From contig JAPWFG010000024.1 in NCBI GenBank assembly GCA_028015205.1, positions 1,240,001 through 1,304,000 of the forward strand: a stretch of DNA of 64,000 nucleotides. The letters are read 5' to 3'. The DNA is from Mytilisepta virgata (lineage: Eukaryota > Mollusca > Bivalvia > Mytilida > Mytilidae). Position numbers and translations under genes: made by a program. Of the stretch, positions 1 through 11,264 are shown in pieces (the stretch's first letter is position 1; each line of letters begins with the position of its first letter). The notes under the pieces were generated by a model. The model did no database searches. It was not told where the DNA came from and saw nothing but the letters and a program-made list of their open reading frames with translations.

Positions 1-575
1 TTTGGTTAAACCTTCTTTCCATGAATATAAGGCCTCATTATGAAAGTTAAATGTCATTTGGAGTATATATAACTTAATTTCAAATGAAATTTCGTACATA
101 ACTGAATGCAGGATTATTACGATGGTTTCTTATCATTGAGCGTACGAAAGACTTTCGACTTTTGTTCATTTTAATACATTACTGGCCATGTAGGTGAAGC
201 GATATCATTCATTATTCATACTTTTCGCAGACTGAGAATATTTCATCAAATCAATTAAGATTACTTTTCAGAATAACCTTTAAAATAATCTAAGTAAAAT
301 TATAATGCTGTAAAAAATGAAAAAAAAATCAAAATAACTTTGAAACAAACCCGCTTTAAATATTTGATGAGATCGTACTTAAAGACCATTAAATGTGATG
401 GTATATTGAATCTCTGACTTTTTCTGATGTTATCAGTTATACCAGCATGTTTTCAAAAACATACATCAAATCAAAATATTTTTATACGCCTACCTTAAAT
501 TTCTACAGAAAGTCGCCTTCATTTTCTAGGAATACCCTTGACACGCCAATTCTCTAACCAAAAACAAAATAACAC

Positions 576-680
576 ACGAGGGTATCAACAGCTCAGTTGC
601 CAGTATCTGGATACTAGCCCGAAATTTACTGTAACAAAAAATGTTAAATTTGTCTGCTTCCTTTTTGTCATTTTGCATTT
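576..680 (+). repeat. Diverged GGGTATC-type dispersed repeat fragment
   Basis: The stretch beginning GAGGGTATCAACAGCTCAG followed by an AGTATCTGGATA-like segment resembles 34,138-34,350 in copy A and 58,226-58,450 in copy B (GGGTATCACCAGCTGAGTTG, then AGTATTTCAATATT). A related piece lies in the opposite orientation at 45,541-45,640. This is a family I associate with mussel genomes (recollection, not a search). The boundaries are approximate and the copy is short and decayed. Confidence 0.4.
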
Positions 681-2667
681 TTATTTTGGTTTTCAACAAT
701 GTAGGCCTTGACAACAACTGATGAGTCAAAATTCTAATATGAGCTGCTGAAAACGTCATTAAAATAAACCCATGAAAAAATTTCCAATAAACCACGATCC
801 GTATCAAGTGAAGACGTCACAATATGTTTTGAACTAAAAAACGTCATATTTTGATCAATGGCGTCTGCAATTTGAAGACGTTTTCCAATAGATTTTGCCA
901 ATGAGAATCTAAATAATTCTTGGAAGCCCGTAGTTTGTGTTCGATTTTTCCACGGGATGGCCATATATCTGTGAATTTCACCCCTTCTCCGCTGCGCTGC
1001 GCTCAAGGTAAAATTTCGACATAAATATTGCGCACCCGTGGTAAAATCTCCAACAAACCATGGGCGTCCATGCTTTTTTTTCTAAAATTGATGACATGTG
1101 CGTCAAAATTGGTATCATAAAAGTTATTACAAAGTAATTAATTGCTTCATTATTCAGATTTCAAGGCACCATAAATTCCACCAAAAAAAAATTGCACTAA
1201 TATTCGTAAATGTCTGAAATATCATTAACATGAAAGAATTCAAATGGGTGTGTTGGATTGATATCAATCATTGTTTATAAACATGCATGAATGATTGTCA
1301 GAATGAAATGACCGACCGGTACAAAGCGAATATACAATGTACATACAATATACATGTATACGATCATCATTGCTATATTGATGATATAAACCAAACAGCC
1401 ACATAACTTAATTGGGAGACGGAACTATTTTGTTTTTTTTACATTTTAAACAAATTTCAATTCCCTGTTCACATAAACATGTAACGACACAGCATGTAAA
1501 CTCACTGCAGTACGAAATTTCATGCACCAGGAGTTGTTTTTTTTTTCTCTCATCAAAATGAACAAAAGGCTAATACATGTACCTCTAATATGTAACTCTA
1601 AGAGGATTCCGTTCTCTATAGATTGTGGAAATTTTATTTTTCTAATTTCTTTCAAGGCTATATTCTGATTTTACATGAACTGATATTTTATTGACCTTTA
1701 AGAACTTTTTAATAAACAAAAAATAGTAAAACAACAGTCACTGAATTTAATTCTTTTCATTATAAAACTTATTTTTCTACTTTCTCATTTATATTTCATG
1801 TAAACAGTGGGATTCTATTTTAATGTGGTATTCAACTTTGATATCTAAATATACTATAGTTTGCATGGATACGACGTGTGTTTTATTCTGATGTCATTTT
1901 TAACAGCAAGACTTCTGAAATGTAAAAAAAAGCGATGAAAGAAATTCTAGCATATGTTTGTGTATGTTGAGGTACATGTATGACAATTACTGAAGTTTTT
2001 TTTTAAGTATAAATTTTGCATCAGGTCTTATACCCATTCAAACTCCGTTATTTACACGTATCCCGACCTTCTGGTGAAAGAATAGCACGGTATAAAAGCC
2101 AACAATATGATTACCAACATGATGACCACTATCCCGAAAATTGGTTTGACAGTATATGATTTTGGTAGCAGGGTTAAAATGTGCTCGTTTAACTTTTATC
2201 CATTTTATTATCGTTATAACTGTTTTCTAAGCTGGGTTTCTTGTACAAAGAACTTTTTTGGCTCGTTTAATTTTCATAAAATTTTGACGAAATATTTACT
2301 TTGACCTGTTGAAAAAAATATACAAATTTCAAGAAATTTGAACCACACAATTTTCGGGAATAATTTCATTGGATATATAGCAGTTTTACAAACACCAATT
2401 TTGATCATTGAGAAGATTGATTTCTCTTTGCGTGTGATTAAAACGTTCAGCTGATTTTTAAAGAGTTAACTCCCTCAGGTGTTCTGTACCCCTTAAAGGT
2501 GAGAATATACACAAATGTACATGACTGTCTATTTGACCCGCAAATTCGAAAAAAAAATCGAACCCTGCAACTTTCAGCTGTTTGGAGTCAGCTTTAAATT
2601 GTCTGTGTTTTCAGAAACCATTTAAAGTTACATAAATGTAGTTAATTTCAGGTCTAAATTAAACTCA

Positions 2668-2685
2668 GATACATGTACATGTATC
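2668..2685. repeat. 18-bp perfect palindrome built on TACATGTA
   Basis: The sequence GATACATGTACATGTATC equals its own reverse complement. It is the longest perfect example noticed of a TACATGTA/ACATGTAC motif that recurs throughout the window (near 1,340, 4,430, 7,728, 8,107, 10,888 and 11,965, and in many places in copies A and B). Confidence 0.8.
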
Positions 2686-3180
2686 TACTTCTTTCCATAC
2701 AATAGGGGCTTCTGGATTATGGGAACAATGCAGATCATTTTTATTTCAATTGTAACATTTCTCATGAAAGGACAGAAGGTACTTTGTTTTGTTGGCGGAA
2801 GAATTATATGTAATGCAAAATCTTTGAACTCATTTATTTTATTTAAAAAAGGCATTCATACGTTTATAAAGAACTCTTTTAATTTTATACAGTGTAATCA
2901 TTTGAAGAGAACTTCATGACATTATAAGCGGATTTCGTGCCAAACAGGTTAATGAATTCAAACCGTATCACAAAAACAGCATGTTTACTACAATTTTGTC
3001 ATCCATTATTCATGAAAACCATGATATTATGGCTATAGTTAGGCACAACTAAACATTAATATCTGGAGTTTATGGTTTTTTGCGTAGAATTCTGAATGAC
3101 GTGGGTTTAATTCCGATCTCATTTCACGAATGAACTAATAAAATTGTTTCTGTAAAATCATAAAAATAGTTTTGTTCCAA

Positions 3181-3457
3181 TTAAGGTATCCGGACCATAA
3201 ATGACCACGTGATTATTCGAAAGTTCCCGGATGTTCCATTCAACGCAATTGAAATGACTTCGGTAATTATCGGCAAACTTCGGAAATGTCAATATAACTA
3301 ACTTATTTTTACAGACTGCATATAAGCAACAGAGTGTGTTTCAACTTGAGAAAAATATATATACAAAATTCCAGCTTTAAATTTTTTGGTTCAGCCATTC
3401 AAGGTCAAAAAGAGATACACTTTTCGTTCATGATCTATTATGGTCCGGATACCTTAA
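3181..3457. mobile_element. TTAA-flanked MITE (piggyBac-like), family 1
   Basis: A TTAA occurs at 3,181-3,184 and again at 3,454-3,457. Between them is a 269-bp element (3,185-3,453) whose ends are perfect 16-bp inverted repeats: GGTATCCGGACCATAA at the left and its reverse complement at the right, with weaker complementarity further in. Duplicated TTAA targets are characteristic of piggyBac transposons (established knowledge), so this is best called a non-autonomous piggyBac-type MITE. No coding capacity is visible. The alternative is a PIF/Harbinger-like or unclassified MITE. Confidence 0.75.
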
Positions 3458-3603
3458 CTGCGTAATTACATTATTATGCACCTGACGCATCACATTTTGA
3501 GTGTATCTGTTTAAATTATCGGATGCCCCATTTGGCGCATTGCTGACTCAAAATTGACAATTTAGTAAAAAGTATTTCGGGATAAGCTATTAAATTGAAT
3601 CTT

Positions 3604-3899
3604 GGACCAGACCAAATTGATTTTGGGTTCTTTGGATTTTGCCGCTCCGATTTTCGGACTTTGAAAATTTAAATTTTTCAAGAAATTAAACATAAAAAAG
3701 TGTCCACCCTCTCCTAAAATTGGTATAAAATTTGGGTTTCTTCGTCTTTTTTGGCAATATTTTAGTTAAAAAAATTGTGCAGCACGTAAATTTGATCTTC
3801 GCCTGAAAATAAATGTTGTCCTCGAGAAAAAAAAATTAAATTTCGCTCGCTCGCACCTATTTTTGCTATAAATAACAAAATATCAATTAAGTGTGGCCT
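3604..3899 (-). mobile_element. GGCCACACC-type MITE, decayed copy
   Basis: The left side has ACCAAATTGATTTTGGGTTC, then GGATTTTGCCGCTCCGATTT. The right side ends in TCAATTAAGTGTGGCC. It matches, in reverse orientation, the better preserved element at 34,899-35,224, including the internal AATAGGTGCGAG motif. The left terminus is degraded (GGACCAGACC instead of GGCCACACC). It is non-coding. Confidence 0.6.
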
Positions 3900-4570
3900 G
3901 GGGAAAACATGTATTTTCCCAATTCATATATAATTTATTAATCATTTTATTCTGATTTGTTTAACTGTAGGTACTGTTAAGCCTCAGGGATTACTGAAGA
4001 TTTAACTTATACGCATAAGGAACATAAAAATTAGAGACCGCTGGTAAAAAATAATTTATTTTCTAAAATTAAATTTATTCATCTGTACAAAAAACAGAAA
4101 GTTCGAACATAAAAAAAACTTTAAGGTATTAAAAAATTGGTGATGTTGGTCATGGCCAAGCAAAAAACACCCAATTCCGAATTCCAAACATCCAAAGATT
4201 ATCATTATAAGACATTCTAGAAACAATTGAACTATTTCTATCAAATATGAATGCCACAGGCTTATTTTTCTTTATTGCAATACAGCAAAAATTTAGCTTT
4301 CCTGTTTACAAATAAACTGCTTCCACCTCAAGAAATGACATCAGCGTAAATCCAGCGAGATTCACGCAAAATATTGCTAATTTTATAATGTTTATACACG
4401 TGGTCTGACCAGGAATTTAGCTGATACATGTATTATACATTTATATCAGGTAAAAATGATGCTTTATCAGCACACAAATACATGTGTAGCATCCGAAACA
4501 AATCAGAAATACCAATAAATAAATATTTGAATAAATTGCACAGTAAAAATGAATAAAACATTTTTAGCTT
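3900..4570. other. Non-coding stretch with a decayed repeat of the downstream segment
   Basis: No gene is seen. The interval around 4,200-4,365 shares scattered matches with 4,640-4,812 on the same strand (for example AAATGACATCA at about 4,333 and 4,789), suggesting an old local duplication. In the minus-strand frame corresponding to the open stretch at 4,571-4,810, this copy has stop codons. Confidence 0.35.
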
Positions 4571-4810
4571 TCATTTGTTGTTTCTAAATTGAATTGAAAT
4601 GGTTAAAACTAAAAAAAGTGAAAAAAGCAACTTTAGAATACCGTTCTCATTCTCCAAGAAGAAGTCAATTAAATCAACAATAACTCCCACAAATGTCATA
4701 ACTCCACACGCACAAATAAACGCTAAAATTTGTTTCTTTATAAAACTTGTTTTTGATATTTCATATAACTTGATACATGCTTGCGAAATGACATCATAAT
4801 GAAACCCACG
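4571..4810 (-). other. Possible exon fragment: 79 open codons with two hydrophobic stretches
   Basis: Read on the minus strand, the frame is open from an in-frame TGA at 4,811-4,813 down to a TGA at 4,571-4,573. It gives 79 residues with a hydrophobic stretch at residues 28-46 (including ILAFICACGVMTFVGVIVDL) and a second at about 59-71 (LKLLFSLFLVLT), separated by acidic residues (DFFLENENG). This looks like membrane-protein sequence, but no family is recognised. No good splice acceptor or start codon defines the 5' end, and a degraded neighbouring copy has stops. It could be chance in AT-rich DNA. Confidence 0.2.
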
Positions 4811-5219
4811 TCATCCTAGCCTACATAGAAATTCAATCATTTTAGCATTGATATATATTTAAATTCTTTCTATGGACAGGTATCCCGCCGTTTCCATGAA
4901 ATATTAATGAGATAGGTTGTAAGAAAATACTGTAACTTGTGGGAAGCTTTAATTTCAATAGTTTCGATTCGCGTTAAACGTGAAAAGCGTTGTTTTTGAT
5001 ATCCTTTGTATTTTTCGTCAACAGTATCGTAAAGGTCAATTTTACTTTTCAGTGCATTTAATCTAAAAATGATTAATTTACTTAAACGGAAGGTAGGATC
5101 GTCAACCCAAACACAACAAACAGAATTCTGTAAAACAAAAGGAACAAGTACAAGTAAATACAAAGTGCTAGTCTTAACTCAAAATAAGATTAGATGACGA
5201 AAGAAATATTAGTATTTCT

Positions 5220-5560
5220 GAATTTTTCTGGATTCTTTTGGGAAAGTTTTCAGTCGTCATCACGAATTGATTGACCGTTACAGTGTTCCAATATCTGAGA
5301 TGATGTTGGACCTGTTCCCACTGTCCTAGAATTTCATGTACCTCCACCGATTTGTGACTACCACCGGACTGACTTCGTTGAACTTCACAACTGGTGCCGT
5401 ATACGGAGGAGGAACTACTTACTTTTCCAGAACACCTGAGTTCACTCCTGGTTTTTATAGGAGTTCGTGTTGGTTTTTAGTTTTCAGTGTTTAATTGTTG
5501 TGCTTGTGGTTTTTCATTTGTCTTCCCGAGTTGTATTTATTCTTAATTTGACGCATATCA
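5220..5560 (+). repeat. Dispersed mollusc repeat (CACCTGAG...GGTTTTTATAGGAGTTCGTGTT)
   Basis: This GC-richer block contains GACTACCACCGGACTGACTT, AACTGGTGCCGTATACGGAG, then AGAACACCTGAGTTCACTCC and GGAGTTCGTGTTGG. Related, more decayed pieces occur on the minus strand near 8,950-9,300 and at 22,555-22,620 (GGTGCTCCGGAAGGGTA on the plus strand). I recall closely similar sequence as very abundant in Mytilus DNA. It is probably the non-coding tail of a retroelement. No open frame of note. Confidence 0.55.
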
Positions 5561-5766
5561 TTGCATATTTACGAAAGAATTATACTGTTATGGGTTTTCA
5601 TAATAATACTATACCGTATTATCGCAATTTGATGTAAACCTCTTTACATGGTTATATGGTACATTATACGTTACGTAATCTTTTTCTGAGTATAAATAAG
5701 CGACCTTTTTCACTTCAAGTATATATCTTTCTTAAATATATAAACTAAACATAGTTTACCAGTATA

Positions 5767-7311
5767 TATACTGAACCGCAAAAGAAACGTCGCTTTTTCA
5801 AAATGTTAGCAAAATTCAAAATAAATATTAATTAATGATTTTTATATAATCAGTATTACGATTACATCACCAGGTAAGATTAAATTACCTGTGAATTAAA
5901 TTTTCGGTTGAATAATTTTCAGTTGATATCGTAGAGCGACGGTACCTAAAACCGCTCGTGGGACACACTTGGCGGTAATTTTTCTTAAATCTTAAATGTT
6001 CGTGAAATTCATGCTCCTTTATGGGTATAAAAGGCCGGAGAAAATTAAAGAGTGTTAGTATCAGTGTTGACACAGAAGCTAAGCCACGTCTGACTCCACA
6101 ACAGAGAGAACAGGCCATTGGTCGATTGGATGCTGGGCAATCTGCCAGAGTTATTGCCAACGACTTCAACTGTGCTGTTCGAACAATTGAACGTCTACGG
6201 ACACGGTACAATGCAACAAACAGCACAAATGACCGTCCACGGAGTGGTAGACCCCAAGTCACTACCCCTAGACAGAGTAGAGGCATTGTTCGTCACCATT
6301 TGATGAATCGGTTCACCCCAGCTGCCGAAACTGCCAGAAACACTGTTGGAACACATGGACGACCCATAAGTGATGATACGGTTCGTCGGCGATTAGCTGC
6401 TAGAAACATGAGATGTCGCCGTCCAGCAAGAGGACCTATTCTTACTCCTCGACACCGTCAAGCTCGTCTTCAGTGGGCCACTCAGCGACAGAATTGGCGA
6501 AATCGACAATGGCGTAACATCATCTTCTCTGACGAAAGCCGTTACTGCATTTCAACAACCGATGGCAGAACCAGAGTGTGGAGAAGACGCGGGGAACGTT
6601 ACGAAGACAGCTGCATTCTGGAAACAGACGCGTGGGGAGGACCTAGCATCATGGTATGGGGTGGAATCGGCCTTAACGTTAAACTTGGTCCAGTCATCTT
6701 TCAGAACCTTGGCCCAGGCAGAGGAAATGGCGTAACAGCTGCCCGTTACATCGACCAAGTCTTGACACCCCATGTTCAGCCCCATTTTGCACGTCATCAA
6801 AACAAGACTTTCCAACAGGACAATGCACGTGCGCATACCGCAAGAGCCACAAGAGACTTCCTACAGCAGAATAACATTAATGTTATGGATTGGCCGGCTT
6901 TGAGTCCAGATTTAAACCCTATTGAACATTTATGGGACGAAGTTCAAAGACGGTTGAATATGAGCAGCCAAGTCCGACAACTGCAGCTGAACTTTCACAA
7001 GCGTTTCAGAGAGTATGGGCACGTATTCCGATGGCGTTTATTAATCGGCTCATCAACTCCATGTACCGAAGATGTGCCGCAGTAATTGGTGCCGGTGGAG
7101 GACATACACGTTATTAACGGACGTGGGAGCACAGCATTGAAAACATGTGACGTTGCGACAATTGTGACGTTTTTGTGAACATTGTAACCAAAAGACTGTA
7201 AATCATTCATTAAATTTTGTAAAAATTAATTTAAAATATATAAATGTCACTTTGAAATAAATGTATGTGAACATGTCATTTTGTGCGACGTTTCTTTTGC
7301 GGTTCAGTATA
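5767..7311 (+). mobile_element. Tc1/mariner transposon, structurally complete, 1,541 bp
   Basis: Two 27-nt inverted termini are exact reverse complements: the left starts TATACTGAACCGCAAAAGAA (5,767-5,793) and the right occupies 7,285-7,311. The outermost TA at each end (5,767-5,768 and 7,310-7,311) is the target duplication expected for Tc1/mariner, giving an element of 5,769-7,309. The interior carries a single transposase gene (6,021-7,117). The element is more GC-rich than its surroundings. Identical termini plus only one visible frame break suggest a relatively recent insertion (inference). Confidence 0.93.
6021..7117 (+). pseudogene. Tc1-family transposase (DD34E) with one frameshift
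   Basis: Cut-and-paste DNA transposase that would bind the terminal inverted repeats and integrate at TA. Residues about 23-66 (LTPQQREQAIGRL...) form a paired-like helix-turn-helix, followed by an RSGRPQ hook near 75-79. The catalytic triad is visible: D171 in FSDES, D267 in QQDNARAHTA and E302 in DLNPIEHLWDE, with 34 residues between the last two. The first frame ends at 7,085 with an unrelated tail. The expected C-terminus (PSPTTAAELSQAF to GGHTRY) continues in a frame one base back and ends at 7,117, so a 1-bp deletion near 6,955-6,975 broke the gene. The start is the first Met after the 5' inverted repeat region; a TATAAAAGG sequence overlaps it at 6,026, so the native start may differ. 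Confidence 0.92.
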
Positions 7312-8790
7312 TTTCTACTTTGTTATATGGTACATGATTTTTTTAGACTGGCGTCAACATCTTCCTGTTAATTCCTCTGTCTGCAAGATATATGCACGCA
7401 TATCATTAACACATAGATGCGTACTGCATATTACCCAGATATGCTTACAGTTTGTACATTAGGTTTTGAAAAATTAACGAAAATTAAAAGATATACTTGC
7501 ATGTATAATAAAATAACCAACGAGGGTTAATTAATCTTTTTTTCAAGTTTTATCCGTATTTGTAATTTACTATTTTGATTCTCAGTGTGATACAAAGCGG
7601 AAGTGTTGTATTGCAATCAAGCCATTTCCTTCCAGTCTAATAACAAGGGTAGAATATAAATGTACTTGAGTCGTATTAGGTCAATGACCTCATAAAGTTT
7701 ACTGGTATTTTTTTTTTACATGAAAAGTACATGTACCAGATAACGTCGTGGTGTTTCCCGCGTTCTAATTTTTAGACATTTTACGCATCTAAAGGGGAAA
7801 TTTTATGATTGCAGGATAAAGTCAATGCATATTCATGGTTGGAAAATATAAAATGTATGTGGTCTCGCTGCGAAACGTGGAAAAAGGCTCGTTAAAGCTC
7901 ACCTTTCTCGTGTTTCTAAAGGTAGCCCAAAATAAATGTTATATTTCCGACAATGACTTTGTAGTGTATATATAATACATGTTCAACCCAAAAATAAGAA
8001 CTTTGACAATCGGGTAAGTGATTTTGACCTGAATTCTTCTGTGTTCGAAAAAAGGGAATAACCCAGTTGGCTTATGAGCTTAAACTAATACCTTGTTCAT
8101 CTGATATACATGTATCAATATTGGCTTTCTCCGAAATAACGATTTATTCACGGGTTGGAGAAAAAAAAAAGACTCATTATGTTGAATTAAAGATGTGATT
8201 CTAAATAAAAAGCATAGAACGTCACTTGAATGTTATGATTTATCAATGACAGTTATTTCTCGTTATTTCTTAGTTGAAGGAGATATTTGAAATAATTTAG
8301 CATACAGTTGCATGTCACAGGAATGTAAAAATCCAAGGAACAAACAAAGAGACCTATAAAACAATTTGAGCTGACAAGAGTGACCTGTATTTGGAAACAT
8401 AACGGATTTATTCATGGCGCGACAACTGTTATTTTGTCAGACTTGGGGTGTTTTTGCGTTAAGAATATGATGAAATTAGGCGCAGAAATGTAAAAGGATC
8501 ATACATAAAAGTTATAATTTTGTTAGATAAAAACAATGAATCCTATATAAGGCGAAGTCTGGTAAAACTGTTTTAATGTTATTTTAACTTTCTAGTTATT
8601 GGAAATTATTATAAAGCTAGAAACTATGTCAAAATGTCATCATTAAATCTTTATTTTTAGAATATTTTAGCTTTTTCAGATGTAAATTTAAATGTATATA
8701 AATGTTAACATGTTTCTTTAAACGGATTGTTTATATGTCATGTCAAGACGAATGCCACAGTTGAGATCAGTTCTAACCTCTCAACTATTC
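7312..8790. other. AT-rich non-coding stretch
   Basis: No gene, structured repeat or long open frame can be supported here. It contains scattered TACATGTA motifs (7,728; 8,107) and simple A or T runs. Confidence 0.55.
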
Positions 8791-8794
8791 TGGA

Positions 8795-8945
8795 ACAACC
8801 ATTCAACCATTCTAGAACGGTTGTAGGGTAGAACCTACCCTGTCATAATTGGTTCTAGGGTAGAACTGTCATAAATGGTTCTAGGGTAGAACCATCCAGA
8901 ATGGTTCTAGGGTAGAACCATTCAGAACAGTTCAAGTGTAGAAGT
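8795..8945. repeat. 26-bp hairpin minisatellite, cluster 1
   Basis: Units of 26 bp carry a core GGTTCTAGGGTAGAACC, which is an inverted repeat (GGTTCTA / TAGAACC around GGG), joined by a variable 9-10-bp linker such as ATCCAGAAT or TGTCATAAAT. About four units are clear between 8,845 and 8,945, with decayed units before them. Each unit could fold into a 7-bp stem. The same unit recurs at 9,320-9,445 and 10,465-10,600. Confidence 0.85.
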
Positions 8946-9300
8946 AAAAAGTGAAGTCAAGAAATGCCAAACGGATATTCGAAGGAGGGAAAAATTGGAA
9001 CAAATGCATGCATTACAATTAAAAAATAAAAACATATGAACAACATAGACCCCACCAAAAGACCGGGAGTAGACTTAGGTGCTACGGAAGAGTAAGCAGT
9101 CTCTGGCTTCCTGCAGGACACCTGCAATGCTGCCGTTGTCAAATCCGGTATGAGGAAGGGATAACATCAATGGAACAGGTACATTTTCATTAGGAAACGG
9201 TTTTTTCATACCTGTCAACAAGTCATGATGACGTCTATAAAATTTAATAAGGGTGGCTCCAACTTAGGAACAACATACCCCTGTCTGACCAACGTTTCTG
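8946..9300 (-). repeat. Dispersed mollusc repeat, minus orientation
   Basis: The plus strand contains GTAGACTTAGGTGCTACGGA and AGAGTAAGCAG, which reverse-complement to the CCGTAGCACCTAAGTCTAC form of the block at 5,220-5,560 (CACCTGAG family). The segment lies between minisatellite clusters 1 and 2. A 62-aa minus-strand open frame here (8,957-9,142) is part of the repeat and not a gene. Confidence 0.45.
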
Positions 9301-9319
9301 TCAGGAACCGGGCTCAGTG

Positions 9320-9445
9320 TGGAACTGTCAAAAATGGTTTTAGATGAGAACCGTCCAGAATGGTTCTAGGGTAGAACTGTCATCAATTGTTCTAGGGTTG
9401 AACTGTCATAAATGGTTCTAGGGTAGAACCGTCCAGATTGGTTTT
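9320..9445. repeat. 26-bp hairpin minisatellite, cluster 2
   Basis: About four degenerate units of the GGTTCTAGGGTAGAAC core with the same linkers (GTCCAGAAT, TGTCATAAAT). Some stems carry substitutions (TGTTCTAGGGTTGAAC). Same phase and orientation as clusters 1 and 3. Confidence 0.8.
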
Positions 9446-10212
9446 ATATCAGAATTACCTTTATCTAAAGACATATCCAACTATTTCGTCATGTCCGATA
9501 ACTCTGTATTGATTATTGCACGCACTTGTTTGTTTCAGGTAATCATAACTATTTAACGATTTGACATGTCTATTGTACATTTGTACCTTGAATGTCCGGA
9601 TGTTTATTGTTCCAACCTTCACCGTACACAGATATGTATACAGGTAAAACGTTTAGCTGAAAAAATCAGCGGGGTTTCAAATTTTATAACTCTACAGTTT
9701 TAAATAATTAATGCAGCATTTTAATAAAGGGGTGTGTACAAGGTGGTCCCAAATTTCAATGCAGAGATTTCAAATGTGTCCGATAAGTAACATTTTAATT
9801 TATTTTAAATTAATCATTCATCTTTTTTAGCATTTTCATACGTTAAACATTTGATATACTATATAATTAATTCTCTTTGCTCGTATGAACGATATTTATT
9901 TCGTTTTGAAAAAGTAGAAGATGATTGGGATGAGTACCGCCATTTTGAAATCTGATCGAAAATAGTCGGTTGAAAGAGCTAATATAGCCCAAGTTATATG
10001 TACACATGTGCCTACTTTAAATAAAATTTACCTACTTACTTACGTCCTTACTTACTATCGAAAATGACCCAAATGAAATGGGACGGGATTACATCTAAAA
10101 TTAAACTTTCGAGATAGACACTCCAACAATATGTACATAACACCGACTAAGCCATATCGGTTGTGTATTTCGAGAAATTACGGGATATTTGAGGTGCATT
10201 TCACCAATTTAT

Positions 10213-10257
<45 letters not shown>

Positions 10258-10464
10258 ATAGACATTTAACATGTTTTATATATTAGCATATAACATCGAC
10301 TAGTTTTAAAATCATTTGGTTTTAGTAAAAACTGTAAGTGAAATTTTTCTTTTCTGTACTCTATAAAATATTTCGGTATGCTGAAAGTGATTTGAAAATT
10401 ATGACAACAAATTAATTATTTTATTTCTTATAATTATTATGTTCAAAATTCATAAACCATTGCC
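9446..10464. other. Non-coding stretch with simple repeats
   Basis: No gene is seen. It contains an imperfect ACTT-rich run near 10,030-10,058 and the poly-A tract at 10,214-10,256. It separates minisatellite clusters 2 and 3. Confidence 0.55.
10214..10256. repeat. 43-bp uninterrupted poly-A tract
   Basis: A pure run of A from 10,214 to 10,256. No retroelement body or target duplication is recognisable immediately upstream, so I do not call it a retroposon tail. Confidence 0.95.
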
Positions 10465-10600
10465 AGGGTCATAAATGGTTCTAGGTTAGAACCATTCGGA
10501 ATGGTTCTAGGATAGAACCGTTCAAAATTTATAAACTATTGCCAGTGTCATAAATGGTTCTAGGTTAGACAGTTTAGGACAGTTCTAAAGAGAGGTTAGA
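10465..10600. repeat. 26-bp hairpin minisatellite, cluster 3
   Basis: Further units such as GGTTCTAGGTTAGAACC and GGTTCTAGGATAGAACC, interleaved with a repeated ATAAACcATTGCCAG-like segment (10,451 and 10,525), so part of this cluster is organised as a longer composite repeat of about 75 bp. Confidence 0.75.
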
Positions 10601-11264
10601 ACTGAGCCCAACTGTATACCATTCTAAATACTATTTATGACTTTAATATGGAAGATGAATATATTTGTCTGATAAAATTTAACTTAACATGATATTTATA
10701 TAAATTCATTATTGTCGAGTGATGAAATAAGAGTTGTAGGCCTGTTTTCACGTACCTGTAAAAATCTTCATCCGCCAGGAATGGTTTATGAGCGATTTTT
10801 TCGACTTCTATACATTTGCAAAAATATGAATCAAATGTGTTTTATGGTTGCGATTCAGAAAAAAAACTTGTTAAATTTTACACTTATACATGTACATTGA
10901 AAATGTGCCAGCAAAAAATAATTATGTTTTTATCAACAATTTCATAATGTCTGTACCTTTTATAATCCAGATTTTCTTACAAAAATAAATAACAATAATA
11001 ACGCATATAGGGTTTTTGCTTCTGTACTCACAAGTAACGTCGTAGACTGAAACTGCAATTTGAGGTATAACTTATACTTCATGCAAAAAATCTTGATTTC
11101 TCATTGGTTGACAGAGATTTAGTATTTCAATCCACCTTACACTAGGCCCCACCCATTTGGCGACTGGTGGTATTCCATCCTTAGCAACGGGAATACCACA
11201 TGGGAGAATACCACCCTCCGTACCCTCTCCGTACGTGGAGATAATTGACATTCAGTATAATATA
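10601..11264. other. Non-coding stretch; small GTGGTATTCC inverted repeat
   Basis: No gene. Near 11,165-11,205, GTGGTATTCC and GGAATACCAC form a short inverted repeat, apparently related in sequence to the larger palindrome that follows. Confidence 0.45.

Larger units (their letters stand above)
1..3180. other. AT-rich non-coding stretch
   Basis: I see no supportable gene here. Open frames of 65-93 codons on both strands (for example 526-807 and 734-1006, minus) lack domain motifs, overlap one another and are expected by chance or from repeats. Around 576-640 there is a diverged match to the GGGTATC-AACAGCTCAGTT repeat also found at 34,138 and 58,226. A GC-richer patch at 985-1,060 contains a run of GCTGCGCTGCGCTC. 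A perfect 18-bp palindrome lies at 2,668-2,685. Confidence 0.6.

Noticed and set aside
734..1006. 90-codon minus-strand frame with varied composition
   Set aside because: No recognised family, overlaps another frame and lies next to a dispersed repeat. It could be revisited with transcript data.
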